Below, piece by piece: positions 32,441-43,900 of a DNA stretch of 64,000 nucleotides. Position 1 is the stretch's first letter, and each line of letters starts with the position of its first letter. This stretch comes from Bremia lactucae (lineage: Eukaryota; Oomycota; Peronosporomycetes; Peronosporales; Peronosporaceae). Both the position numbers and the translations under genes were made by a program. The DNA is taken from NCBI RefSeq assembly GCF_004359215.1, contig NC_090610.1:5608364-5672363 (forward strand), in the 5' to 3' direction. The notes beneath the pieces are model-generated. The model ran no database searches. It saw only the letters and a program-made list of their open reading frames with translations, and was not told where the DNA came from.

Positions 32441-34189
32441 ACAAGCTAGTCATGAGTATTTCCTTAGTGAGGAGCAGCAGCTGAGATTGTGTCTCGAGTC
32501 CGTGGAGCGCAACATTGGCGCAGTCCTTACGAATAAAAAGTTATGCGGAAGAGGAGTCATTCTATGGACAAAAATTCGATTATCAATGTTTCGTCTATCT
32601 TGAAATATGTCCATGTTTGTTTCGCAGTGTATAAAGCAAAATTGACTTAGGGAGAATGCTAGGCTTAAAAAAAAGCTAAAATTCAAGGCAAAGAACAATA
32701 TGTAGTCCGCCATTCAAATTATGGGTGAGGCCTGCAGGTAGTATAATAGGCTACAAGCAATTCAAATGCCGATGCGGCAGCGCAAGCAGAAAAAAATAAA
32801 TTCTATGCAATTCTTCGCGTGTCAGCCAAGCTGGCTATCGTGCTTTTCTATTAGCCACATTTAACCAGGTCGAGGACAATACTTACGGGGGAGTGGATTA
32901 TCAGGCAAGAGCCTACTGACCAATTCGCCACTATTTACAATTTAATCATTTGTCGAAAACTGTTTCGAGTTCGCCGGAGGTTTCATTTAATAGAAAGCTT
33001 TAGCTCTGCTGAGTAAAATTGACGCTGTCGTCTTTATAACAGCATAAAATGTCAATCGACAAGATACAATACAAATTCAGGGGCGTCGACCAACAGCGCT
33101 CGTTGCATTACACAAGAAAAGGGCATGTAGCTCTAAGGAAGGATACCGTTAAATTAGCGCGAAGCTGATTTTTGAAAATTTGCGAAAACTCACGATTATT
33201 AGCGCACCGAAATTTAAAACTAAGAAGGCTTAATTTTTATTATTTAATTTTTTTGTAGATCCGTAACTTTGGGAAAAGGATTGGCTCTGAGGGTTGGGTC
33301 TAGAGTTCTTTTTGAAGAGCTTGGGTGGCCTACTTTGGACTGCGTCTGGACCTTTCGGGGATCACAATAGGGAATTTTTTTACTGCACTACTTATTAAGT
33401 TCCTACGTTTTCAATCTTCTTAAGTATCTTACTATATTAATCTAAGTAAGTATTAGGACTCATTGCTCACCATCCAGTCGCGCGTTTAGCAGCGATTAGA
33501 GGGATTGATTTCAAGACTAAAATCAACCATTGAACAGAGCTGTCTCAATACTGCTGCAACATTTCCATGTGTAGTAACATTGGTAATGTTAAGAAACATT
33601 ATTAGCAGATAATAATTTTGGGGATTCGTTATTCAGCCCCGATCTTTTTCACCGTCAGCCCCCGCCCGTCAAATATTAATATATTTATCGGAAGCTGTGG
33701 CTTCTTATTCGTCAGAAATCATGCAATGAAGTTATTATAATATTATTAGTTAACAATTAACCTAAATAAAACGCTGGGATTTCAAAAAATAATGTACTAG
33801 ATTTATATCATGAATTTAGAGATAGAAATGCTAAAAAAATTAAAATGGCTTAAATGAATGTCGAAACGAGGCGGTTACAAAAAACTCTACAAATTTCTTT
33901 TAGACCACTCCAAATAAATTTATTAATAAATGACAGGGGCTGATGAAAGATAAGGTGGATTCTTCCTCTTAGTTGTTCCTCTCATAGATAATAATATTTA
34001 TGTAACGGTACACTTCGTTACACAGCCCGGTGTTGTGCAGATATATGCAAAGGATCTCTTAATGATCTGTTATGAGCTACAACTATTCTTACGAGACACG
34101 AATATAAATTAGTGCTGCACGCTTTTTCCCCGTTATACAAAAAAATATTAATTGCGAGAGAGATTTCATGGCGGTCTATTAGCATGTGA
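32441..34189. other. A+T-rich gene-poor stretch with a possible LTR end near 34022
   Basis: No coding feature recognised apart from remnants shared with CRN copy A just after 32440. At 34002-34022 the sequence ATGTAACGGTACACTTCGTTACA resembles the right end of the 7351 LTR, so a worn LTR may end there; its other end is not visible. Confidence 0.4.
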
Positions 34190-35085
34190 TTATGTACAAG
34201 ATGTCTGAAAACTCCTGAGCCAGGAAATCAAGTCCGGATCCGGAAGAGTTTCGTGACTATTACCCGGAGAAGCCCCGATGTCTCGGGGTGCTTGGGTAAA
34301 AAGTTCGATGCCGACATGCAAGAGAGCCCCTTGGACGACGGTACCGATACCGCGATGTTCACGTTTAGCCAGCGCTAAGAGTTGACGTGTACCTGTCTCC
34401 CAAAAATGGGTGACACTATGCGATGCCGTGGTCAGCACGCTCCTGAAAACAGCATCATTACGCTCCTGCCATAAGTGGGTGAGGCACAAGGTACTCATGA
34501 GAAACCAAATCCGTTTCCAGACGCGGACCCCTGCCGCTGCATCATCCGTGAATCGTTGGTGCAATCGGTGTCTCAGCCGTGGTGAGATAGCTGGGGCTTG
34601 ACGATTGGCGCTGCCTTGATATTGACAAGTATCAAACAGGTCTGCCACAGTTTCACCGGTCCAATGACCAATTAATTTGCCCAACACGAACGCGCCTTCG
34701 GGCAATCCCAAAATATGTGGGCCAGTGTTTCTTGAACCCCTCGACATGCTTGATGTGCACGGCAACTATTGTCGTCGTTACGATTCTCATGGTAAAGGTT
34801 GAGTTGCTTGGTTGCTATACGATAGCAAGTCCACACCTGGTATTCTGTGAGCTCATGTGCATGATCCCAAACTTGAGACGGTCGCTGATGCGCTACAGCT
34901 CGCTGCCATCGGTCCGTTCTGGTGGCAGCCTTCAGACGCTGCATTAGTGGTCGTAATGCCACAGCGAGCTTGCCCATCGTCGTAACTTGGGCGAATGGTT
35001 GGTAACGTCCTGTCCGGACAGTGGTATGCTGAAGACAAACTCGGACGGCCCCGTCCGCCGAATACGTAAGTCCGAGATGGTGCAT
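34190..35085 (-). pseudogene. LINE ORF2 C-terminus: reverse-transcriptase zinc-binding region
   Basis: 35085-34672 has QVWTCYRIATKQLNLYHENR, CRAHQACRGVQETLAHIFWDCPKARSCW: the zf-RVT pattern (C...C...E-T-x-x-H-x-F-x-x-C). The next frame, 34765-34190, continues with VWKRIWFLMSTLCLTHLWQERND and a tail, separated by a frame change. Present once: the second copy is cut by the N at 40951. Confidence 0.8.
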
Positions 35086-37264
35086 GGTTCTATCCGGTCA
35101 TACGTATAGCCGAGCAACTGCCTGCCCCGTGCATCCCAGATATATGGATTCTTGTTCCATCCAAGCGTCCCCCAGAATTGATGAATAGATCTCAAGTGAG
35201 GATCCGCGTGTGATGTTGCTTCAGGAAAAGTCGAGTAATAAGACAGAACCCATTCATCCTCTTCCCACCAGCTACCTGCACCGGCGAGTAGGGTTGGTGT
35301 ATACGCACGTACCCGATCTCCAAACAGGCATAATTGGTCGTCTGTAGGCTCCCGGAGCTTGTCGATATCCGCTATGAATGAAGTTTTGGCAGGCTTTGAC
35401 AAAGAGGTTGACCACCCCCCTGACCGCGGCCGTTCGTGCAAAACAAGTGCTGAAGTAGTCGGCTGGCCCTGATAAGCCCAAAAACGCCACGCTCCAAAAT
35501 ACTTGTCGTGAGCTTGCGTGAGCCACCAGAGAGCGTGTTTGGTGCGCTGTGTTGTAATAGCAACCTCGACCGATGCGAGCCCTACCCCCCCGGCCTTAGT
35601 CGGAGTAAAGAGGAGACCCGGATTAATCTTGTGACGGCACGCTGCTGTGGTGGTTGCGTGTGCCCACAAAAATTGTTTGTACAAATTTTGTACGTCCTTG
35701 ATCGCCCAGTCGGGAATTTCGAAAACCGCAGCCGTAAACAGAATCGCCGGTAAGATGATGGAAATTAATACCATCACGCGATTCTCGACGCTTGTAGCAA
35801 TCGTGAAAGCCGTGAATAATTGCCGTGGAAGCTTCCTGATGCGAAGCGCCCAATTACGATGTTGTAGGTCGCCTTTACCCACTTCATAACCTAAGTACCG
35901 CACTGTACCCACAGGTTGAAGTACTGAGATGCCACAAAACGTCTGCACGCGCACCCCTTTGTTGAGGAAAATTAGCTTGCTCTTGGCCGGCTGAGCGACT
36001 AGCCCAGCCAAATTTCCAATGTGAGAAACTATCCGGAGCGCCTGGTCGAGCTGACACGCTTTATCTAGAAAAGTTGTTAAGTCATCCACAAACGCTGAAA
36101 ACGTGTGCAGACCCCCAGAGCCCCCTGGTACCGGAAGCCCTCGTAAGACGGGCGATTGTTGTATCGTGATACCCAATAACTCTACTACGATTAGAAAAAA
36201 GCAGAGGGGCGAGAGGGCAGCCTTGACGAATGCCCGATACCACTGAAAATGGTTCGGATTGTTCTCCGTTGACTAAAAAGGTCGCCGTGGTTCCTGTATG
36301 AAGCCGACGGATAAGCTGTGCGTATCGCTCTGAAAAGTCAAATATCGTAAGAGCCTCGTAGAGAAATTCCCTGTCAACAGTGTCACAGGCCTTGCGAAAA
36401 TCCAGCAAGAGAATGGCCCTACTAATCATGGCTGTCAGGGTGTCGTCCGTGGTAGCCGTCGCTAATTGAGAAAGCATCATCATCACTATTTTGTGCATCT
36501 GCCTGCCGTGGACGAAACCTTGCTGCGAATCACCAATTATTGTGGGCAACACACGTTGTAATCGGGTCGCTAAAACCTTTGTAAATATCTTGTAACTCGA
36601 TTGGAGCAAGGCAATAGGCCGGTAGTCCATCGCATCCGCCGAATCGCCTTTTCTCTCAGTGGTATGATCAGGCCTCTAGAAAAGAGGGTGGAGGTTCCGC
36701 GCCAGTCATAATTTCATTGCTAACCCTTACAAGAGCGAGGACCATCAGAGCCGTCGTATTCTTAAAAAAAAAATCATTGTTGAGACCGTCTGGACCAGCG
36801 GATTTTCGACGGCTGAGCCCTGCGATGGCTGTGAGAACATCGGCTTCAGAAAAATCAGCTAAGAGAGCCGCGTTGCCTGCCTTCGAAATAGCTCCCTCTG
36901 TCGGAATGTGTACGAATTCCTGAATGGCCGCGTTTAAGCCGTGAAGAGGCTGTTTTCGATGAATGACACCGAGTACTTGCGTCCATTCAGATGCGAATTT
37001 GTCCGCTATGGACATGTTTCTGGTGAATGCTGGACCGTGCTGTTGTAGTATGGTTGTGACGTGTTGGTCACGTTCCCAATCGGACACTCGGTTGTATATC
37101 CATTGTAACCGGTCTGTCGATCTGACGAGGTTTTGGCCTAGCCGTATAAGATGCTCCTGGCGTAAGTCTTCCATGTTGCTTGAAATCCATTGTGGCCGAT
37201 TGAACAATTGCATTTGTGTGCGGTGCTTTGAGTTATGGCGGAGCCGTGCACGGCGCTGCTTCAC
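34944..37264 (-). pseudogene. LINE reverse transcriptase (first copy), three frames
   Basis: 37264-36668 holds the RT N-terminal region with RRKSAGPDGLNNDFF. 36630-36082 has [49 protein letters not shown] (catalytic Asp of motif A) and [13 protein letters not shown]. 36176-34944 then supplies [11 protein letters not shown] (motif C, with FVDD in place of YADD), RYLGYEVG and the thumb. The break between the second and third frames lies at the A6 run near 36190 and is probably a single-base shift. Confidence 0.88.
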
Positions 37265-37567
37265 CCGCTTGCTTACACGGCAGATGCAGCGTTTGACTCG
37301 GCCACCTCAATGTCCTAAGCAAGCGTAGATGTAGCTTGACCAATAGCCATGCCATCCATATCCTTTACTAATTCGTCGATCACTTGGGCGGGACGGGATG
37401 ATTGAATAGGGTAAGCCACTGCTCGACTCCGTAAATGTCGACGAGGCTTGCTCGTATCCCTTAAACACAGGACCACCTCCTGATGATCCGAATGGTGAAA
37501 AAAAGACACGCGTCTGTACCCACTGAACACTGTCCACCCAAATAGCAGGGACATAGAATCGATCAAT

Positions 37568-38374
37568 TCAGCTGGCTCGTTCACCCACCATATATGTGAA
37601 ATGATTTACAAAATCGTCAGTTATGTCATCATCCGCATGGTCTCTCAGCACTCTTGCGTCTGCCAAACCGATCCGAGAAATGACGGAGACTAAGGCAGGA
37701 CTTTCCGACTTGTTGGAGCGGTGATGTCCAGCACGATCGAGAAGAGGACTTTGTACACAGATAAAGTCTCCAGCGATGATCGTGTTGATGGGGTCCAGAT
37801 TCCAAGATAATAGAGAGGTGAAAAAGGTCTCGCGTTCCGGCCGTAATGTGGGAGCATACAGATTGACGAGGAGAATGTCTCCAATCGATACACTTAATGC
37901 ACGCGTACTCCAGCGATCCTGATGACATACCGACGAGTCGACAGCAGAGTACGGGGTTAAAAGAATTGCTACGCCAGCGTGTCGTGACGAACCCATACTC
38001 CAGTACGACAATGGAGGAGCCTCGGGCTTTTGGTGCTGACCCCACAAGCGAACCCACTGGGCACTCGGCTGAGCCACTTCCTCCACTGTTCGGACGTGCG
38101 TTTCTTGGATACACCACGCCAACACACGTTGTCCAGAAGTCTGTCGTCGTCACGCCGCCATCCACCCTGCACGGGTGCTTTCTTTGAAACCTCGCACGTT
38201 TTGAGTAATTATTACCTCATCACCCACCCGTCGCTGATCTGTTTCCTTGTTAGTGTCAGGGAAAGTAGTCCAATCCTGAAGCAAGCGAGCACGTCCATAG
38301 GCGTCGACTTCCTCCAATGAACAAGTGCGAAAACAAGAGGGAAGGTGCAGCCGTGAGCTGCCCTCAGTATTCAA
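37568..38374 (-). pseudogene. LINE apurinic-like endonuclease (first copy)
   Basis: 38374-38150 ends ITQNVRGFKESTRAGWMAA, the start of an EEP endonuclease fold (QNVRG); 38125-37568 continues in another frame with CIQETHVRTVEE (catalytic Glu), LLVNLYAPTL, and IIAGDFICVQSPLLDR (the usual GDFN Asn replaced by Ile in this reading). The expected ending region is followed by decayed sequence. The domain nicks target DNA for target-primed reverse transcription. Confidence 0.82.
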
Positions 38375-39558
38375 GAAGGAACCGCGCCTCCGCAGTTGCC
38401 AACGATGTAGAAAAAAAATGTACGAGTGTTCGCCAGTTCACCCGGTGATTATCCGATGAGTAATATGCCCCTTGATAGTGACTGTTTTGTCGTAGCAGGT
38501 GAACATGACAGCGTAGTTTATCGGGAAGAGTGAGCGGATGTACGTCATCCCCCGTCAATGCACGTATCTCTTTGTCAAACAAATCAGCGCAAAGTAGATG
38601 GTGACTTAGACGGATTCGTCGTCGCGGGTCACAGAGCCTTAAGATTTCATCTTTGGCATAGTTACAGTCTCGTAGTTTGTTCCAGTCATCCCCGTTGTCA
38701 ATAAGGGGAGCGAGAGAAGGAGAGGATTGAATCCACTGCGCGCGAGAAATCCATTGGTCTAACCACTGTGAGGTGGTGGCATCCTTCACCCTGAGACGGT
38801 ACGCTTGAAGACCCGATAGCAGGCACTCCTGTCGCCACTTCGATTTCCACTGCACAAGAACCTGATCGGCTAAGCTGGCTAGTAATTCATCTGGAAAGAC
38901 AAAGCGTCGCACGTGATGGAGCAGAAGATTCAGCTCCATTCGCACCGTTTTTAGCCATGCCTCCGTTCCACTATGAGCTAAAGGGTATAACGTCTCAGCT
39001 GTGACCGGCCATTCAGACCCTGAGGCACACCAAACCGATGGCCACTCCTCACGATAAACGCGTCTTTCTGGAGAAGCCATCTCGGACTGTTGAGGAATAA
39101 CCGTGACTCTGCCTTTTTTTTGGTTTAGATGCCCCCAGGGAGCTGGAATCACCGTCGTCGTCCATGTCAACCTCTTCGGACTGCGAGGTGATGAGGCCTC
39201 GTTTTTGCGCCAACACGCTCTTTTCCATATACTCATCGCTGAACACCTTGGGAACCGAAGTTGGCTGCGAAGAACGCAAGACCAGCGCCTGACTGTTTTC
39301 TCCCTGGCCAGAGTGCACGACTAACGAGGTTGTTTGGCTAGCGCTAGTTAAAGGGGCTATCTCCTGTCCAGTACCAGGTGAAGCCTGCACATATAGCGCT
39401 AATTGTGTAGCGTCAGCTACCGCAAGTAGCTTTGAATGCTGTGACAGCTCTGCCTTCTGGCTGTTAAAGTCATTCGTCAGGGATGTCAGGTTTGCCGTGC
39501 TGTCCGTGTGTAAGAATGCCGAATAATGGCGCCCCCAGAAACGGAGAACCAGCGGCAA
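38364..39558 (-). pseudogene. LINE ORF2 linker between OTU and endonuclease (first copy)
   Basis: Two overlapping frames (39558-39049 and 39236-38364) with no recognised domain; Trp-rich helical segments (WLDQWISRAQWIQ) and CDPRRRIRLSHHLLC. The frame change lies at the T8/A8 homopolymer near 39114-39121. Confidence 0.6.
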
Positions 39559-39599
39559 TGTATCTGTTACCTCAATTTAAGCCGCTTGCAGATCGTCAA

Positions 39600-40776
39600 T
39601 GCAAGCCATGATAGAGAGAGGGTATTCCTTGGCCGTGTCTAACACTCGACCGTGCAGCTGCACTTTTGTCGGGTGATATTATCGTCAGCTCCACTTCTCG
39701 CTGTCACCTTCCAAGTGGATGACAAAGATATCCCGCTGCAGAAAAGTAGCGGCCATACCGAGTATGTCACTTCCTCCCCAACAAGATTCCGAAACTATGG
39801 TGTTTCTGTCAGACGGGGTTGCTGCATAGTCTGTTAAGAAACCACCGCAGTTGAGTTGCCGACTCCTCTCTGGTCATTGTCGGCCACCCGCGGCCAACAT
39901 TTTTTAACGTATTGACCCTCAGGTCGTGGGGGAGCTGACCTTCCAGATTCAGCAACCCAGCGTACTTGATACCACGCTTAACGCTGGCCGTGAGAGGCTC
40001 CAGGGCCGTGATTGGTGCGTCCAAGGCGGAGTCCGCGACAGCTTGAGCGATCGCCATCGCCAAACAGTTTCCAGTGGCTGGGGTGGGCACTTCCCGTAAG
40101 CCCAGAATACGCATCGAATCTTTGAATGAGTAGGTCCGGTCTCTGGACGAGGGTCCAGCGGGATCGGAGTACAACGTCCGTTCTGTTGCTGTTTAACCAG
40201 CCGCTCACAGGTATTGCGTTCAAGACGTTGTTTGGCTAGAAGCGTCGGTCCCGAGATCACGGGCGCTATCCCTCGTCGTTTAGAGTCTTGTTGACGGACT
40301 CGATCTTCTGACGATATATGAGGGCTGGCCCGCGTGACGTCCGGAGGCATGTTCGGGTGAAGCTCTGGTGTAATCGGAGGGTCGTCAGGGACACTATCTG
40401 TGCTAGGAGCTGGAGCGGACCCCGCACTATTCTGCTCCGGCCCCGGCTCCATATCCTGTAGAACGTGGAAACCGCCCGAGCTGGGGCTTTCGGTCGTTAC
40501 CGGTGGCTTGCGTGAGGGCCACAAACGCCGTCCACTTCGGAGAGGACGTGTCAGCCAAGGCTGCTTCGGCTGAGGTTTCGGTTTAGGGTCCGAAGAGCCT
40601 GCTTGCGTGGAGATGGCGGTGTAAACGGGCTGAATGGGCACCCCGGTGCGCTGGGGCTCCACTGTCGGAGTCGGCCTTGAGGGAGCTGTTCCTTCTGCCG
40701 CCGGTGTGACAGCTGCCTGAGCCGCCTCGTCTGCTGCCCTCTGAAGTTGTAGCCGTTTGCTAGCCATCTCCCTCAT
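39600..40776 (-). pseudogene. LINE ORF2 head with OTU-like cysteine-protease domain (first copy)
   Basis: 40776-39949 starts with ATG and is Pro/Ser rich. A frame change leads to 40174-39809, with VPTPATGNCLAMAIAQAVAD: the catalytic Asp/Cys neighbourhood of OTU deubiquitinases (x-x-DGNCLF; here ATGNCLA). After another frame change, WGGSDILGMAATFLQRDIFVIH matches the OTU strand that leads to the catalytic His. OTU domains in LINEs are known from several eukaryotes; function there is not settled. Confidence 0.7.
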
Positions 40777-40950
40777 CTCCTCCGAACTTAGGAATGGTTA
40801 AGCCAAATCTTCGACGTCTTGAAGCTCAGCCTCTGTGACTTCGATAGCACCTGGCCCCTTTAGTTGCGCATCCGTTAATTGGCACCTGGCGGCTGGGTGG
40901 CCTATGGTGCCGCACTGTAGGCATTGAAGGCTTCGACCCACGTTTGGGTG

Positions 40951-40951
40951 N
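40951..40951. other. Single N marking an assembly junction
   Basis: A lone n. The base after it begins a copy of 34740-40950. Confidence 0.95.
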
Positions 40952-43900
40952 CTCGACATGCTTGATGTGCACGGCAACTATTGTCGTCGTTACGATTCTC
41001 ATGGTAAAGGTTGAGTTGCTTGGTTGCTATACGATAGCAAGTCCACACCTGGTATTCTGTGAGCTCATGTGCATGATCCCAAACTTGAGACGGTCGCTGA
41101 TGCGCTACAGCTCGCTGCCATCGGTCCGTTCTGGTGGCAGCCTTCAGACGCTGCATTAGTGGTCGTAATGCCACAGCGAGCTTGCCCATCGTCGTAACTT
41201 GGGCGAATGGTTGGTAACGTCCTGTCCGGACAGTGGTATGCTGAAGACAAACTCGGACGGCCCCGTCCGCCGAATACGTAAGTCCGAGATGGTGCATGGT
41301 TCTATCCGGTCATACGTATAGCCGAGCAACTGCCTGCCCCGTGCATCCCAGATATATGGATTCTTGTTCCATCCAAGCGTCCCCCAGAATTGATGAATAG
41401 ATCTCAAGTGAGGATCCGCGTGTGATGTTGCTTCAGGAAAAGTCGAGTAATAAGACAGAACCCATTCATCCTCTTCCCACCAGCTACCTGCACCGGCGAG
41501 TAGGGTTGGTGTATACGCACGTACCCGATCTCCAAACAGGCATAATTGGTCGTCTGTAGGCTCCCGGAGCTTGTCGATATCCGCTATGAATGAAGTTTTG
41601 GCAGGCTTTGACAAAGAGGTTGACCACCCCCCTGACCGCGGCCGTTCGTGCAAAACAAGTGCTGAAGTAGTCGGCTGGCCCTGATAAGCCCAAAAACGCC
41701 ACGCTCCAAAATACTTGTCGTGAGCTTGCGTGAGCCACCAGAGAGCGTGTTTGGTGCGCTGTGTTGTAATAGCAACCTCGACCGATGCGAGCCCTACCCC
41801 CCCGGCCTTAGTCGGAGTAAAGAGGAGACCCGGATTAATCTTGTGACGGCACGCTGCTGTGGTGGTTGCGTGTGCCCACAAAAATTGTTTGTACAAATTT
41901 TGTACGTCCTTGATCGCCCAGTCGGGAATTTCGAAAACCGCAGCCGTAAACAGAATCGCCGGTAAGATGATGGAAATTAATACCATCACGCGATTCTCGA
42001 CGCTTGTAGCAATCGTGAAAGCCGTGAATAATTGCCGTGGAAGCTTCCTGATGCGAAGCGCCCAATTACGATGTTGTAGGTCGCCTTTACCCACTTCATA
42101 ACCTAAGTACCGCACTGTACCCACAGGTTGAAGTACTGAGATGCCACAAAACGTCTGCACGCGCACCCCTTTGTTGAGGAAAATTAGCTTGCTCTTGGCC
42201 GGCTGAGCGACTAGCCCAGCCAAATTTCCAATGTGAGAAACTATCCGGAGCGCCTGGTCGAGCTGACACGCTTTATCTAGAAAAGTTGTTAAGTCATCCA
42301 CAAACGCTGAAAACGTGTGCAGACCCCCAGAGCCCCCTGGTACCGGAAGCCCTCGTAAGACGGGCGATTGTTGTATCGTGATACCCAATAACTCTACTAC
42401 GATTAGAAAAAAGCAGAGGGGCGAGAGGGCAGCCTTGACGAATGCCCGATACCACTGAAAATGGTTCGGATTGTTCTCCGTTGACTAAAAAGGTCGCCGT
42501 GGTTCCTGTATGAAGCCGACGGATAAGCTGTGCGTATCGCTCTGAAAAGTCAAATATCGTAAGAGCCTCGTAGAGAAATTCCCTGTCAACAGTGTCACAG
42601 GCCTTGCGAAAATCCAGCAAGAGAATGGCCCTACTAATCATGGCTGTCAGGGTGTCGTCCGTGGTAGCCGTCGCTAATTGAGAAAGCATCATCATCACTA
42701 TTTTGTGCATCTGCCTGCCGTGGACGAAACCTTGCTGCGAATCACCAATTATTGTGGGCAACACACGTTGTAATCGGGTCGCTAAAACCTTTGTAAATAT
42801 CTTGTAACTCGATTGGAGCAAGGCAATAGGCCGGTAGTCCATCGCATCCGCCGAATCGCCTTTTCTCTCAGTGGTATGATCAGGCCTCTAGAAAAGAGGG
42901 TGGAGGTTCCGCGCCAGTCATAATTTCATTGCTAACCCTTACAAGAGCGAGGACCATCAGAGCCGTCGTATTCTTAAAAAAAAAATCATTGTTGAGACCG
43001 TCTGGACCAGCGGATTTTCGACGGCTGAGCCCTGCGATGGCTGTGAGAACATCGGCTTCAGAAAAATCAGCTAAGAGAGCCGCGTTGCCTGCCTTCGAAA
43101 TAGCTCCCTCTGTCGGAATGTGTACGAATTCCTGAATGGCCGCGTTTAAGCCGTGAAGAGGCTGTTTTCGATGAATGACACCGAGTACTTGCGTCCATTC
43201 AGATGCGAATTTGTCCGCTATGGACATGTTTCTGGTGAATGCTGGACCGTGCTGTTGTAGTATGGTTGTGACGTGTTGGTCACGTTCCCAATCGGACACT
43301 CGGTTGTATATCCATTGTAACCGGTCTGTCGATCTGACGAGGTTTTGGCCTAGCCGTATAAGATGCTCCTGGCGTAAGTCTTCCATGTTGCTTGAAATCC
43401 ATTGTGGCCGATTGAACAATTGCATTTGTGTGCGGTGCTTTGAGTTATGGCGGAGCCGTGCACGGCGCTGCTTCACCCGCTTGCTTACACGGCAGATGCA
43501 GCGTTTGACTCGGCCACCTCAATGTCCTAAGCAAGCGTAGATGTAGCTTGACCAATAGCCATGCCATCCATATCCTTTACTAATTCGTCGATCACTTGGG
43601 CGGGACGGGATGATTGAATAGGGTAAGCCACTGCTCGACTCCGTAAATGTCGACGAGGCTTGCTCGTATCCCTTAAACACAGGACCACCTCCTGATGATC
43701 CGAATGGTGAAAAAAAGACACGCGTCTGTACCCACTGAACACTGTCCACCCAAATAGCAGGGACATAGAATCGATCAATTCAGCTGGCTCGTTCACCCAC
43801 CATATATGTGAAATGATTTACAAAATCGTCAGTTATGTCATCATCCGCATGGTCTCTCAGCACTCTTGCGTCTGCCAAACCGATCCGAGAAATGACGGAG

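Noticed and set aside
35508..35889. Plus-strand frames within the LINE
   Set aside because: Complement of the reverse-transcriptase thumb region; no domain of their own.
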